The translations under genes were made by a program, and so were the position numbers. The notes under the pieces are model-generated. The model had not been told where the DNA came from and searched no databases. It worked only from the letters and a program-made list of their open reading frames with translations. 36,559 bases of DNA from Pseudomonadota bacterium (GTDB lineage Bacteria; Pseudomonadota; Gammaproteobacteria; Steroidobacterales; Woeseiaceae): contig JADFHE010000031.1 of the NCBI GenBank assembly GCA_022567295.1, forward strand, positions 1 through 36,559. The letters are read 5' to 3'. How positions within the stretch are numbered: the first letter of the stretch is position 1; each line of letters opens with the position of its first letter. This document shows, piece by piece, positions 24,077 to 32,712 of this stretch.

Positions 24077-25042
24077 ATGAGCACAGCTTTCAAAGGGCGC
24101 GACCCGCACTTGGTCAGGCGTGTTACCTGCATAGGCGCTGGACCCATCGGAGCCGGCTGGGCTGCGTATTTTCTGGCTCAGGGTTATCAGGTTACGAGTT
24201 ACATACACGACCCTGGCGAAGAAACATCGCTGCGACAGGTTATTGAAGGCGCGTGGAGTAGCTTGACCGAAATGGGCCTCAGGGAAGGCGCGTCGATGGA
24301 TAATCTGACCGTATGCAGCGATTTGGCCAGCGCCGTGGCAGACGCCGACTTCATCCAGGAGAGTGCGCCGGAAATGCTGCCCCTGAAGCAAGCTCTGTAC
24401 AAACAGCTCGGCGACTGGGTCGCGAACGATGTAGTGATCGCATCCAGTACGTCAGGTATGCGGATGACTGACATTCAGACGGATTGCAAAACGGCCGAAC
24501 GCACCGTGGTCGGTCATCCGTTCAACCCGCCGTATTTACTGCCGTTGGTAGAGGTCGTAGGTGGCGAACGAACTGCGGCCGAAGCTGTTGACTGGGCCGC
24601 TGAATTTTACCGCATTGCCGGCAAGGCACCGCTGGTCCTGAAGAAAGAAATCCCCGGATTCATTGCGACGCGCTTGCAGGAAGCTGTGTGGCGCGAAGCG
24701 CTGCACATGATCAGCAACGATGAAGCGTCGGTTGCGGATATCGACTATGCCATCGTCAACGGGCCCGGACCGCGGTGGGCAATTATGGGTCCCTGCCTTA
24801 TTTATCATCTGGGCGGCGGCGAAGGTGGCATGAAGTATTGTCTCGAACAGTTCGGCCCGGCCTTGAAGCTTCCCTGGTCGCGCCTGGACGCCCCCGAGTT
24901 AACGCCCGAGCTCACGAAAAAACTGATCGATGGCGCGAACGAGGCTGCAGGCGGACGCGATTACTCGACGCTCAACCGGCAACGCGATGCCGGCTTAATC
25001 GCCATTCACAAAGCGCGTGCAGATATCTTCGGGCGCGACTGA
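24077..25042 (+). CDS. cdhA: L-carnitine dehydrogenase (3-hydroxyacyl-CoA dehydrogenase fold)
   Basis: 321 residues. NAD-binding motif CIGAGPIGAGWAAYF (Gly20-x-Gly22-x-x-Gly25), then ESAPEML, and the catalytic His147 in VVGHPFNPPYLLPLVEVV. FIATRLQEAVWREALHM and ADIDYAIVNGPGPRWAIMGP complete the pattern of carnitine dehydrogenases, which oxidise free L-carnitine to 3-dehydrocarnitine with NAD. It ends at ~321 residues without the C-terminal thioesterase domain that is fused to CdhA in some alphaproteobacteria. The gene follows the CaiD-like gene by 24 bp in the same operon. The enzyme that would act next, a beta-keto acid cleavage enzyme, is encoded at 27511-28395 on the other strand. Confidence 0.85.
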   Translation: MSTAFKGRDPHLVRRVTCIGAGPIGAGWAAYFLAQGYQVTSYIHDPGEETSLRQVIEGAWSSLTEMGLREGASMDNLTVCSDLASAVADADFIQESAPEMLPLKQALYKQLGDWVANDVVIASSTSGMRMTDIQTDCKTAERTVVGHPFNPPYLLPLVEVVGGERTAAEAVDWAAEFYRIAGKAPLVLKKEIPGFIATRLQEAVWREALHMISNDEASVADIDYAIVNGPGPRWAIMGPCLIYHLGGGEGGMKYCLEQFGPALKLPWSRLDAPELTPELTKKLIDGANEAAGGRDYSTLNRQRDAGLIAIHKARADIFGRD

Positions 25043-25104
25043 TTTGCAGCTCGATCTGGCACTTTTGCATTGAAATTAACGTCTTTTGGCGTAACAATAT
25101 CATC

Positions 25105-26016
25105 ATGCAAGGTCTCGCTTTCAAACTTCCGCCGCTGAAGAGTCTCGTCGCATTTGAGGCTGTGGCTCGCCATCTGAGCCTGACCCGGGCAGGGGAGGAG
25201 CTGAGAATTACCCGCGAAGCCGTAAGCCGGCACATCCGCATGCTCGAAAGCCATCTCGACGTGAAACTGTTTGACCGGCTGCATCGGGCTATCGCATTGA
25301 CACCGCCGGGCGAAAAGCTTCAGTCTGTCGTCCAGGACAGCCTCGAAGAAATCGCCGCCGTGTCTCGGTCCGTAAGTCAGCGCGAGGAGTCGTACAAGAT
25401 CACAATAGCGTCGACGATCGCGTTGGCATCATTTTGGTTAACACCGCGATTAGCGCGGTATCGCGAAATTCACCCCAACACTGAAATTCATGTGGTGATT
25501 TCAGATGAGCCGGGCGACTTCCATAACAACAATATTGATGTTGGCCTACGTTACGGGGATGGACAGTGGACGGCGCTGGATGCAATTCATCTGTTTGACG
25601 TGAAGTCATTTCCCGTGTGCAGTTCTGACTATCAGAAAAAGTCCGGCCCGCTGCTCGAGTCGGCAGACTTGCTAAACCATACACTGATCAACCTGGATGG
25701 TATGTCGCATGCCAATGAAGACTGGTGGTGCTGGCTCAATGAACAGGGCGTACGTGTACCGGATTCGTTTCGCATTCTGGGCCTGAATTCCTACGACAAC
25801 GTGATACAGCTCGCGGTACAGGGTGATGGCGTCGCGCTGGGGTTCAGCGGTCTCGTTTCCGAGTTGCTTGCAGAGGGCAGACTCATACGACCACTTGGTG
25901 AGCTCGAGAACAGCAACCGGGCTGTCTATGTTGTACTTCCGTCCGCATCGTCACCATCGGTCGAAGTTCAGCGCTTCGTCGACTGGATAGTTGAAGAGGC
26001 GGCGCAGGTCGGCTAG
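25105..26016 (+). CDS. LysR-family transcriptional regulator (GcvA-like)
   Basis: 303 residues from the ATG at 25105. The frame is open further upstream but there overlaps cdhA. The N-terminal winged HTH reads LPPLKSLVAFEAVARHLSLTRAGEELRIT followed by REAVSRHIRMLE. The substrate-binding domain follows from ~90 (ITIASTIALASFWLTPRLARYREIHP; NIDVGLRYGDGQW), which resembles the GcvA group. The ligand is unknown. It lies 62 bp after cdhA on the same strand, and its last bases overlap the end of the BCCT transporter gene (convergent, 4 bp). It is a second candidate regulator for the island, perhaps for the eight-gene minus-strand operon. Confidence 0.9.
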   Translation: MQGLAFKLPPLKSLVAFEAVARHLSLTRAGEELRITREAVSRHIRMLESHLDVKLFDRLHRAIALTPPGEKLQSVVQDSLEEIAAVSRSVSQREESYKITIASTIALASFWLTPRLARYREIHPNTEIHVVISDEPGDFHNNNIDVGLRYGDGQWTALDAIHLFDVKSFPVCSSDYQKKSGPLLESADLLNHTLINLDGMSHANEDWWCWLNEQGVRVPDSFRILGLNSYDNVIQLAVQGDGVALGFSGLVSELLAEGRLIRPLGELENSNRAVYVVLPSASSPSVEVQRFVDWIVEEAAQVG

Positions 26017-27518
26017 TGCTGACGCAGGGACTTCAGCAGCGAAATCATCATGGCGACCCCGACAGCGAGCAAGGGTAGTGAGGCCACGAGTACACCCGAA
26101 CGAATAACCTGCAGCCCGCCAACATACATCATCAAGATTGGCAGCAGACCGAGTATCAATGCCCAGTACAGACGATGCCAGCGCGCCGGGTTCTCGCCGA
26201 CCTTGAGTTCCGCCGTGGCCGTTGATGCAAGCGTGTAGGAGGCTGAATCATAGGTCGTCGCAACCGATATAATACTCACGAGGATAAACAGCAGCAGCGC
26301 GCCGGCGCCGAAAGGGAGTGTGGAAATTATGTTCTCCACCGTTACGTACATGCCATGTTTTGTCAGGCTGTCCGTAACTGACATCACGCCGTCAAGTTCG
26401 AGTGACAAGGAGTAGTTTCCGAGTATGAAATAGAAAAGCCAGCAACCCATGCTGCCAAACGTCAGCATGCCAAGAATAACCTGGCGAATTGTTCGGCCTC
26501 GCGAGATTCGTGTGACAAATACGCCAACCGGTAGCGCAAACGTTATCCACCAGGCCCAGTAAAAAATACTCCATTTTTCGACGAAGCCGGTCTTCTCGAT
26601 GGGGTCGGTCCAGGTCATCATGCGAACGAAATTCTCCGCCATGAAACCGAGCGTATTGACCGAGTTTTTGAGGAGAAACAACGTGGGGCCAACAGCCAAT
26701 ATGAATACCAGCAGAAAGAGGATCAGGTAAACATTGAGGTCACTAAGGCGCCGAATCCCGCGATCAATGCCAAGCCACACGCTGGCACCGAACAGTCCGA
26801 TGCACACAACCATCACGAGAAATTCGAGAGTGAACGAGGTATTGATGCTGAGGAGCTCGGCCGCACTTGCGGCGATGGTGGGGGCAATGACGCTCAGCGA
26901 TGTGCCGGCACCGCCGAGCAGAGCAATCATGGCGGCGAGATCGACAATGCGGCCAATGCTGCTGTTTTCGCCCGACGATCCGAGGATTGCGTGCAACGAC
27001 GTACTGGCCCGTAGATGCGGCACCTGCTTGACATAGAATGGATAGGCGATCGCGATCGTTGGTAGCGCGTAAAACGCCCAGGCTGTAATTCCCCAGTGGA
27101 ACGGACCGTAAGCCGATGCCCATGCAATGGCTTCGGCGGACCTGGGTAGTGCGCCCATCGGTGGCGAGTCGATGTAGTACGCCCATTCGACGCCGGACCA
27201 GACGAGCAAGGATGCGCCGGTGCCGGCACAAAACAACATGCCTATCCAGGAAAATGTTGAGTAGTCCGGTCGTTCGTCTTCCTGTCCCAGCCGTATTCGG
27301 CCGTAAGGACTGAAGGCCAGCCACAACAGAAAGCCGATGCAGCCAAGGCCGAAAAGCTGGTAAAGCACGCCGAAGTTGGTCGAAATCTGGTCGTAGAGAG
27401 CGGATACGAATTGGCCCGCCTTTTCTGGTGCAAGTCCGAGCGGTATGCAAACGGCAATCGCGGCCGCGGATGCAGCGAAAAACAACAAGCGATCAATCCG
27501 TGATTCATTATTACGCAT
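26013..27518 (-). CDS. BCCT-family betaine/carnitine transporter
   Basis: 501 residues from the ATG at 27518, which overlaps the end of the preceding gene by 8 bp. About twelve hydrophobic segments, as expected for BCCT carriers. Family signatures: [35 protein letters not shown], and the substrate-binding tryptophan box with its sequel, [17 protein letters not shown] then [10 protein letters not shown], very like CaiT and BetP. There is no long C-terminal osmosensing tail, so this should be an uptake carrier for nutrition rather than osmotic stress. A substrate with a quaternary nitrogen (carnitine, gamma-butyrobetaine, trigonelline, homarine or similar) is expected. Last gene of the minus-strand operon. 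Confidence 0.92.
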   Translation of the reverse strand: MRNNESRIDRLLFFAASAAAIAVCIPLGLAPEKAGQFVSALYDQISTNFGVLYQLFGLGCIGFLLWLAFSPYGRIRLGQEDERPDYSTFSWIGMLFCAGTGASLLVWSGVEWAYYIDSPPMGALPRSAEAIAWASAYGPFHWGITAWAFYALPTIAIAYPFYVKQVPHLRASTSLHAILGSSGENSSIGRIVDLAAMIALLGGAGTSLSVIAPTIAASAAELLSINTSFTLEFLVMVVCIGLFGASVWLGIDRGIRRLSDLNVYLILFLLVFILAVGPTLFLLKNSVNTLGFMAENFVRMMTWTDPIEKTGFVEKWSIFYWAWWITFALPVGVFVTRISRGRTIRQVILGMLTFGSMGCWLFYFILGNYSLSLELDGVMSVTDSLTKHGMYVTVENIISTLPFGAGALLLFILVSIISVATTYDSASYTLASTATAELKVGENPARWHRLYWALILGLLPILMMYVGGLQVIRSGVLVASLPLLAVGVAMMISLLKSLRQH

Positions 27519-28395
27519 GTTTGAGCCCAAGCGTTTTCCTCGCCTCTGCAGGTGTCGCGACTCTGGCACCCAATCGCTCAATTATTTCCCGCGCGCGAGT
27601 GACAAGGTCCGCGTTCGAGGCGAGAACGCCTTTCTTGAGATACAGATTGTCTTCCAGCCCTACTCGCACATTGCCGCCGAGTAATACAGCCTGGGCTACC
27701 ATCGGCATTTCCATGCGGCCGATACCGAAACCCGCCCAGTTGGAGCTGGCCGGCAGCGCGCCACGCATGGCCATCATGCTTGCCGTGTCGGCGTTGGCAC
27801 CCCAGGGGATTCCCAGGCATAGCTGGAATAGCGGTGGTGCGTCGATCAGCCCCTGGTCAATCAAGTGGCGGGCGAGGCGAACGTGGCCCAAATCGAACAC
27901 TTCCATTTCTGGTTTGACACCCCACTCCTGCAGCAATTTCGCCATTGTCTTCAGGTAGGCCGGCGTACTGACGTAAATTTCGTTTTCGCCAAAATTCATG
28001 GTGCCACAGTCGAGACTGCAAATTTCCGGACGCAGCCGGTCTACATGAGCGAGCCGATCCTCGGGACCGATCATGTCTGTACCGGCGCCGGGCTGGCTTG
28101 GGTCACCCTCGTCGTTTGGAAACCAGGCCCCGCCCATACCGGCCGTCAGGTTAACGATTACATCGGTATCGCTGGCGCGAACCCGTTCCACGGCATCGGC
28201 AAACAGATCAACGTCACGCGAGCCGGCACCGGTCTTTGGGTCTCTGACGTGTATATGCGCAACCGCGGCACCAGCCTGGGCAGCCGATATAACGGCATCG
28301 GCTACTTGCTCCGGTGACACCGGCAGGTCCGGATGCCGCGACCATGTATCGCCGGCACCGGTCACGGCACAGGTAATAATGACGTTGCTGTTCAT
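27511..28395 (-). CDS. cdhC: Beta-keto acid cleavage enzyme (BKACE), candidate 3-dehydrocarnitine cleavage enzyme
   Basis: 294 residues, with a strong aggagg ribosome site 8 bp before the ATG. The BKACE (DUF849) fold is clear: [11 protein letters not shown] at the start, zinc ligands His47 and His49 in [35 protein letters not shown], and [12 protein letters not shown] near the end. BKACE enzymes react a beta-keto acid with acetyl-CoA. The CdhC type turns 3-dehydrocarnitine into betainyl-CoA and acetoacetate. With cdhA across the strand this is the natural next step, though the substrate is inferred from context. The gene lies 3 bp after the carboxymuconolactone-decarboxylase-like gene and overlaps the transporter gene. 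Confidence 0.83.
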   Translation of the reverse strand: MNSNVIITCAVTGAGDTWSRHPDLPVSPEQVADAVISAAQAGAAVAHIHVRDPKTGAGSRDVDLFADAVERVRASDTDVIVNLTAGMGGAWFPNDEGDPSQPGAGTDMIGPEDRLAHVDRLRPEICSLDCGTMNFGENEIYVSTPAYLKTMAKLLQEWGVKPEMEVFDLGHVRLARHLIDQGLIDAPPLFQLCLGIPWGANADTASMMAMRGALPASSNWAGFGIGRMEMPMVAQAVLLGGNVRVGLEDNLYLKKGVLASNADLVTRAREIIERLGARVATPAEARKTLGLKHA

Positions 28396-28398
28396 CCT

Positions 28399-28782
28399 CT
28401 AATCCTCCTGATCCAGTTCGTCAAATACATCCCTCGCAGTTCGGAAGCTGTCGATCCCTGCTGGCACACCACAATAAATGGCGGCCTGCAGAAACGTTTC
28501 CATGATCTCGGCTCGTGTGCAACCATTGTTTAGCGCACCCACTACGTGCGCACGTACTTCGTGCGGTCGATTGAGTGCTGTAAGCATTCCAAGATTGAGC
28601 AGGCTGCGTATCTTTCTCGGCAATCCATCCCGGGTCCAGATCGTTCCCCAGCAATACTCAGTGACGAGGTCCTGCATCGGGCGATTGAAGTCGTCAACAT
28701 CATTCAACGCCTTGTCGACATACTCGTCGCCCAGCACCTCACGCCGAACTTTCAGCCCTTTCTCAAATTTTTCAGATTTCAT
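28399..28782 (-). CDS. Carboxymuconolactone decarboxylase (CMD) family protein
   Basis: 127 residues, the size of stand-alone PcaC-like proteins. CMD-domain blocks: FNRPMQDLVTEYCWGTIWTR, LPRKIRSLLNLGMLTALNRP, EVRAHVVGALNNGCTRAEI and AAIYCGVPAG. The CxxC pair of AhpD peroxidases is absent, so peroxidase activity is unlikely. Members act as decarboxylases or lactone-processing enzymes of ring-cleavage products. None of the partner genes of protocatechuate breakdown is here, so the name is only a family label. It lies 18 bp after the aldehyde dehydrogenase and 3 bp before the BKACE gene, inside one operon. Confidence 0.85.
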   Translation of the reverse strand: MKSEKFEKGLKVRREVLGDEYVDKALNDVDDFNRPMQDLVTEYCWGTIWTRDGLPRKIRSLLNLGMLTALNRPHEVRAHVVGALNNGCTRAEIMETFLQAAIYCGVPAGIDSFRTARDVFDELDQED

Positions 28783-28800
28783 GGTTACCCCTGTGAAGCG

Positions 28801-30285
28801 CTATTGCATGCGAAACGGATCGTCAATCGGATCTGCCGACGTATTGAGCCAAACGGTCTTTACGCGAGTGTAGTCGTAGATGGCCTCAAGGCCCGATTCG
28901 CGGCCGTGGCCGCTGTCTTTGTAGCCGCCAAATGGCGCCATCGGCGAAACCATGCGGTAGGTGTTCACCCAGACAATACCGGTCCGCAAAGCCTTGGTAA
29001 CGCGCAATGCTCTGCCAATATCTCGTGTAAACACACCCGACGCGAGACCGAAACGTGTGTCGTTGCCCAGTGCGATGGCTTCCTGTTCATCCTTGAATTT
29101 CAACACGCTAAGCACCGGCCCAAACATTTCTTCCCGGACAATCTTCAGCTCCTGGTGCGGACAAGCAACGATCGTGGGTTCGTAATACCAGCCTTTTTCA
29201 AGACCGTCCGGCCGTTTGCCGCCGCTGATCAGTGTGCCGCCGTTTTCGATCGCGTGGGCGACTGTCTCTTCAATTCGATCGAGCTGAGCCTGAGTCGCCA
29301 GCGGCCCCATTTGTGAATTTGCATCCGTGGGATCGCCGATCCTGATGCCTGCGGCACGCTCGGCAAGTCTTGCCAGCAATTCATCGTAAATACCTTCTTG
29401 TACGATCAGTCGTGATCCCGCAACGCAGCTCTGGCCCGTTGCACTGAATATGCTGAGCAGAATTCCGTTAACCGCATTGTCGAGGTCGACGTCATCAAAA
29501 ATCAGCAGCGGTGACTTGCCACCGAGTTCCAGTGAGACCTCGGCAAAATTCTCTGCGGAGTTGCGCACGATCTCTCGCGCAGACGACAGTCCACCTGTAA
29601 AACTGATGCGATCGACCAGCGGGTGTCTTGTCAATGCAGCACCGCAAGGATCGCCCATGCCCGTAACAATGTTGATAACGCCCGGAGGAAAACCAGCCTT
29701 TTCGAAGACTTTGCCGAATTCAAGCATTGCAGCCGATGCGTGTTCCGATGCTTTAAGTACAACCGTGTTGCCGGCCGCAAGCGCCGGCGCGATCTTGACG
29801 GCGACAAGGAACAACTGCGAATTCCAGGGAACGACCGCGGCAACGACGCCGATCGGCTCACGCACGGTCATCGTCCACATGTTGGGCTTATCGATCGGGA
29901 ATGTGTCGCCGTGAACTTTGTCGGCCAACCCTGCATAGTAGTGGTAGTAGGTCGACAGGTAAGCTGCTTGCCAGCGTGTTTCGGAGAGCAGTTTGCCGGT
30001 GTCGGTTGTCTCGGTCTCGCCGAGCTTCTCAGAGTGCTCTTTCATCACTTCGGCCAGCTTACGCAGCAGTACACCGCGCTCAGTTGCTAACATCGTACTC
30101 CAGGCACCCGCGGTGAATGCACGATGCGCTGCGGTCACCGCACGGTCGACATCGTTGGCCGTCGCCGCGGGAATTTCTGCCCAGGTATCGCCGGTCGCCG
30201 GGTTAACGCTGTCGAAGGTCTCACCGTTTTCAGAGTCGACCCACTCACCGTTGATGTACATCTGATATTTTTTTAGTTGCGCCAT
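28801..30285 (-). CDS. NAD(P)-dependent aldehyde dehydrogenase
   Basis: 494 residues, full length for the family, with aggacaag before the ATG. Catalytic residues are in place: Asn155 (PWNSQ), Lys178 (VVLKASEHAS), Glu253 (SLELGGKSP) and Cys287 (ATGQSCVAGSRL). The C-terminal MAPFGGYKDSGHGRESG is typical of betaine-aldehyde and semialdehyde dehydrogenases. The substrate cannot be read from sequence. Options are a semialdehyde or hydroxylactone made by the monooxygenase two genes upstream, as TgnC does for trigonelline, or malic semialdehyde. In the operon it lies 12 bp after the RidA gene. Confidence 0.9.
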   Translation of the reverse strand: MAQLKKYQMYINGEWVDSENGETFDSVNPATGDTWAEIPAATANDVDRAVTAAHRAFTAGAWSTMLATERGVLLRKLAEVMKEHSEKLGETETTDTGKLLSETRWQAAYLSTYYHYYAGLADKVHGDTFPIDKPNMWTMTVREPIGVVAAVVPWNSQLFLVAVKIAPALAAGNTVVLKASEHASAAMLEFGKVFEKAGFPPGVINIVTGMGDPCGAALTRHPLVDRISFTGGLSSAREIVRNSAENFAEVSLELGGKSPLLIFDDVDLDNAVNGILLSIFSATGQSCVAGSRLIVQEGIYDELLARLAERAAGIRIGDPTDANSQMGPLATQAQLDRIEETVAHAIENGGTLISGGKRPDGLEKGWYYEPTIVACPHQELKIVREEMFGPVLSVLKFKDEQEAIALGNDTRFGLASGVFTRDIGRALRVTKALRTGIVWVNTYRMVSPMAPFGGYKDSGHGRESGLEAIYDYTRVKTVWLNTSADPIDDPFRMQ

Positions 30286-30297
30286 GTTCTTGTCCTG

Positions 30298-30681
30298 TTA
30301 CTCGCCTGCGTAGGCTACGCATTCAATTTCAAGCTTGATGTCGACGAGAAATTCGCCGATCAGGCCAGTCCTGGCAGGAGGTTCCGAACCGAAATACTCC
30401 CCGTAGGTGGCATCGAAGCCCGGAAAGTCGTCGCGGTCCCTGAGCCACACCGTAGTCTTGACGATATTCGAAAGGTCACAGTCGGCGAGCTTCAATGTCG
30501 CCTGAATGCTCTCTATACAGCTGCGGGTTTGTTCTTCGATGCTGCCATCCGTCATCGGTTTGCCATCCCGCATGGGAATCTGGCCCGTTAGATAGATCAT
30601 GTCGCCCGCACGGACGGCACGCGACAATGATAGTTGCCGTCCATTTATGACGAGCGGCTCACCGATAATTTGTTTTTTCAT
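30298..30681 (-). CDS. RidA family (Rid/YER057c/UK114) protein
   Basis: 127 residues from the ATG at 30681; the longer frame upstream is not family sequence and lies inside the hydrolase gene. The start codon is within the last 23 bp of the hydrolase gene, with ggag 8 bp before it. Family features: SRAVRAGDMIYLTGQIPM, ESIQATLKLADCDLSNIVKTTVWL, and PPARTGLIGEFL, whose Arg matches the active-site arginine of RidA. RidA proteins hydrolyse enamine/imine intermediates, and RutC of this family acts in pyrimidine ring breakdown. Here it may dispose of an enamine or enamide formed after ring or C-N cleavage (inference). Confidence 0.88.
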   Translation of the reverse strand: MKKQIIGEPLVINGRQLSLSRAVRAGDMIYLTGQIPMRDGKPMTDGSIEEQTRSCIESIQATLKLADCDLSNIVKTTVWLRDRDDFPGFDATYGEYFGSEPPARTGLIGEFLVDIKLEIECVAYAGE

Positions 30682-31495
30682 GACCTGGCTCCGCGTGTGG
30701 ATTCGTGCAATCGGCGGCGCCCGGCTGCTCACGAAGAAATGATAACAACAGGGAGTTTACCGCGTTCGGATCCTCGGCCAGCGCCATATGCCGCAACCCG
30801 GACAGCACAGCAACTTTGGCATTCGGCATCAACGCCGCCATGTCTTCGGCCATGGCGACCGAGTTGCCGTGATCCTCTTCACCGGTTGCGATGAGCACAG
30901 GACAGCGGATGTCGGCAATGCTGAGCTCAAGGCCAACATCACCTTCCGCCAGCAGTCGGTATACCTCGGCGTAAACTTTCGGATCATTCGCGAGCACCCA
31001 ACTTTTTACCGTTGCAAGCGTCTCTGGATGATGTTTCGAGAATTCCTCGGTGAACCAACGATGTAGCGACTCGTCGACAGTCGCCTCCGCGCCGCCCGCA
31101 GCAACCTGCGACATACGCTGCAGGATGCTTTCGCGTTGCTCAACGCTTCTTGCGTGCGCCGAATTCAGAATCACCATGGCCGTAATTTTCCCCGGATGAG
31201 CCAATGCAAACGCACGCACAATCAAGCCGCCAAGCGAAAATCCGACCATCGCCGCATTGTCAATTTCGAGCTCACTCATCAGCTGCTCAATCTGTTCGAC
31301 CATCTGCGACATTTCGTAAGCGCCAGACGGCTTGTCGGAATCGCCGTGGCCAAGAAGGTCATAGGTAATTATCTTGAACTGATCCGACAGTGCCGGCACC
31401 TGCCACTGCCACATGTGCCTGTTCAGGCCGAGCCCATGGATGAGGATGACGGGTGGTCCGTCGCCGTGTGTTTCGTGAACGGTAGCGCCTGTCAT
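30659..31495 (-). CDS. Alpha/beta hydrolase (RutD/TgnD-like position)
   Basis: 278 residues from the ATG at 31495. Alpha/beta hydrolase order: oxyanion region HGLGLNRHMW (~20-29), nucleophile Ser87 in GFSLGG, acid Asp208 (GEEDHGNS), and His236 (LRHMALAEDP). The C-terminus ends in a short charged, probably unstructured tail that covers the overlap with the RidA gene. It resembles the PcaD/RutD/3-oxoadipate enol-lactonase group. Beside a luciferase-like monooxygenase and RidA it could hydrolyse an amide or lactone formed by ring opening. It lies 19 bp after the monooxygenase gene. Confidence 0.87.
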   Translation of the reverse strand: MTGATVHETHGDGPPVILIHGLGLNRHMWQWQVPALSDQFKIITYDLLGHGDSDKPSGAYEMSQMVEQIEQLMSELEIDNAAMVGFSLGGLIVRAFALAHPGKITAMVILNSAHARSVEQRESILQRMSQVAAGGAEATVDESLHRWFTEEFSKHHPETLATVKSWVLANDPKVYAEVYRLLAEGDVGLELSIADIRCPVLIATGEEDHGNSVAMAEDMAALMPNAKVAVLSGLRHMALAEDPNAVNSLLLSFLREQPGAADCTNPHAEPGHEKTNYR

Positions 31496-31514
31496 CAACG
31501 TAACGGCAAGGCAA

Positions 31515-32663
31515 CTACGACGCGTTCTTCATGAAGCGCGGCATCACTTCGTCCGTGAATTTCCGCACGCTTTTCATGACGACATCGTGGTCCATACCCG
31601 GAAAATTTGACCAGACTTGCAGGTGTTGAAGATTCAACTCACTACGAAGTTCGTCGATCCTCTCTGCGACGTAATCCGGTGTACCGAACAACAGGTTCCT
31701 GGGGTGCAGGAAGTCGTAGTCCAGGAGGTCGAGTTTTCCGGGGGTTTCCGGCAGCTCCTCACCCGGATTCATGTGATTGCCGAGACCGCGCCAGTGTGCA
31801 ATCCAGCGAATGTAAGTCAGGATTCCCTCAGCCGCCAGGTCGCGTGCTTCATCCATCGAGTCGGCCACAAACATGTCGCGGACCAATGAGATGCCCTCGC
31901 CCAAAGGTACGTCACGGCCTTCGGTCTCCGAGCGCGCATTCCGATACACTTCGAATCGCTCTTTGAGCATGCCGACGGTCGGAATCCACATGATGCACTT
32001 GAGGCCATTTCGTCCGGCCCAGTCGATCGCACGCAAGCCATCAACAACCTGCCAGAGCGGCGGATATGGTTTCTGGTAGGGGCGGGGAACAAGACCGATC
32101 TTGGTGAGCTTGTTGGTTTCCATGTCGATGAAATCCGGATTCGGCGGGCTCATGTCGTGCTGCCATTCGAAATCCGGTTCGGGGTAGGTGTAGAACTCAC
32201 CGTCGTGATCGAAAAGGTCCTGCGTCCATGCCTTTTTCATGATGTCCAGGGTTTCATTGAACAGGCGAAAATTCTTTGCTGGGTCCTTGAGATCTGCGTG
32301 TTTGTTCATGTGGATGGCTTCGCGGCCATAAACACCACGGCCGAGCCCGACCTCAACGCGGCCTTCGGACAAATGGTCCAGAACGGCGATGTCTTCTGCA
32401 ACCCGCAACGGGTTCCAGAACGGAATGATATTGGCGGCCTGTCCAATTCGGATCTGACTCGTGCGTGCCGCAATATCGGCGCCGATCAGCAACGGATTTG
32501 GACAGGCATCCATGCCCTCATGATTCAGGTGATGCTCGGTAAACCAGATTGAGTCCCAGCCAGTGCTATCACAGTACGTCGCAATATCGCGAACCTCGTC
32601 GACAAGCACATTATACGGCTTGTGCGACCAGTTCGTCATATTGCAAAAATAACCAAATTTCAT
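31515..32663 (-). CDS. LLM-class (luciferase-like) flavin-dependent monooxygenase
   Basis: 382 residues from the ATG at 32663, preceded by a ggag site; the longer frame upstream is rejected. Bacterial luciferase-like fold: MKFGYFCNMTNW, WFTEHHLNHEGMDACPNPLL, IGQAANIIPFWNPLRVAEDI, LDHLSEGRVEVGLGRGVYGRE, and the C-terminal FGTPDYVAERIDEL. Such enzymes use reduced FMN from a separate reductase, and the reductase gene is 49 bp upstream, so the pair makes a two-component monooxygenase. RutA and TgnB are relatives that open uracil and trigonelline rings. The substrate here is unknown. The operon context favours a betaine-like compound carried by the BCCT transporter. Confidence 0.9.
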   Translation of the reverse strand: MKFGYFCNMTNWSHKPYNVLVDEVRDIATYCDSTGWDSIWFTEHHLNHEGMDACPNPLLIGADIAARTSQIRIGQAANIIPFWNPLRVAEDIAVLDHLSEGRVEVGLGRGVYGREAIHMNKHADLKDPAKNFRLFNETLDIMKKAWTQDLFDHDGEFYTYPEPDFEWQHDMSPPNPDFIDMETNKLTKIGLVPRPYQKPYPPLWQVVDGLRAIDWAGRNGLKCIMWIPTVGMLKERFEVYRNARSETEGRDVPLGEGISLVRDMFVADSMDEARDLAAEGILTYIRWIAHWRGLGNHMNPGEELPETPGKLDLLDYDFLHPRNLLFGTPDYVAERIDELRSELNLQHLQVWSNFPGMDHDVVMKSVRKFTDEVMPRFMKNAS

Positions 32664-32712
32664 TCCAGGTCTCCAGGCGCGACGGTCTGTTTTCCGCACC
32701 AACAATGTTAGG

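Noticed and set aside
26764-27450. 228-codon frame overlapping the BCCT transporter in another frame
   Set aside because: Arg/His-rich product without domain features; the transporter frame is unambiguous.
28546-29316. 256-codon open frame antisense to the aldehyde dehydrogenase and CMD genes
   Set aside because: It is the mirror of a conserved aldehyde dehydrogenase coding frame; long antisense frames are expected at this GC content.
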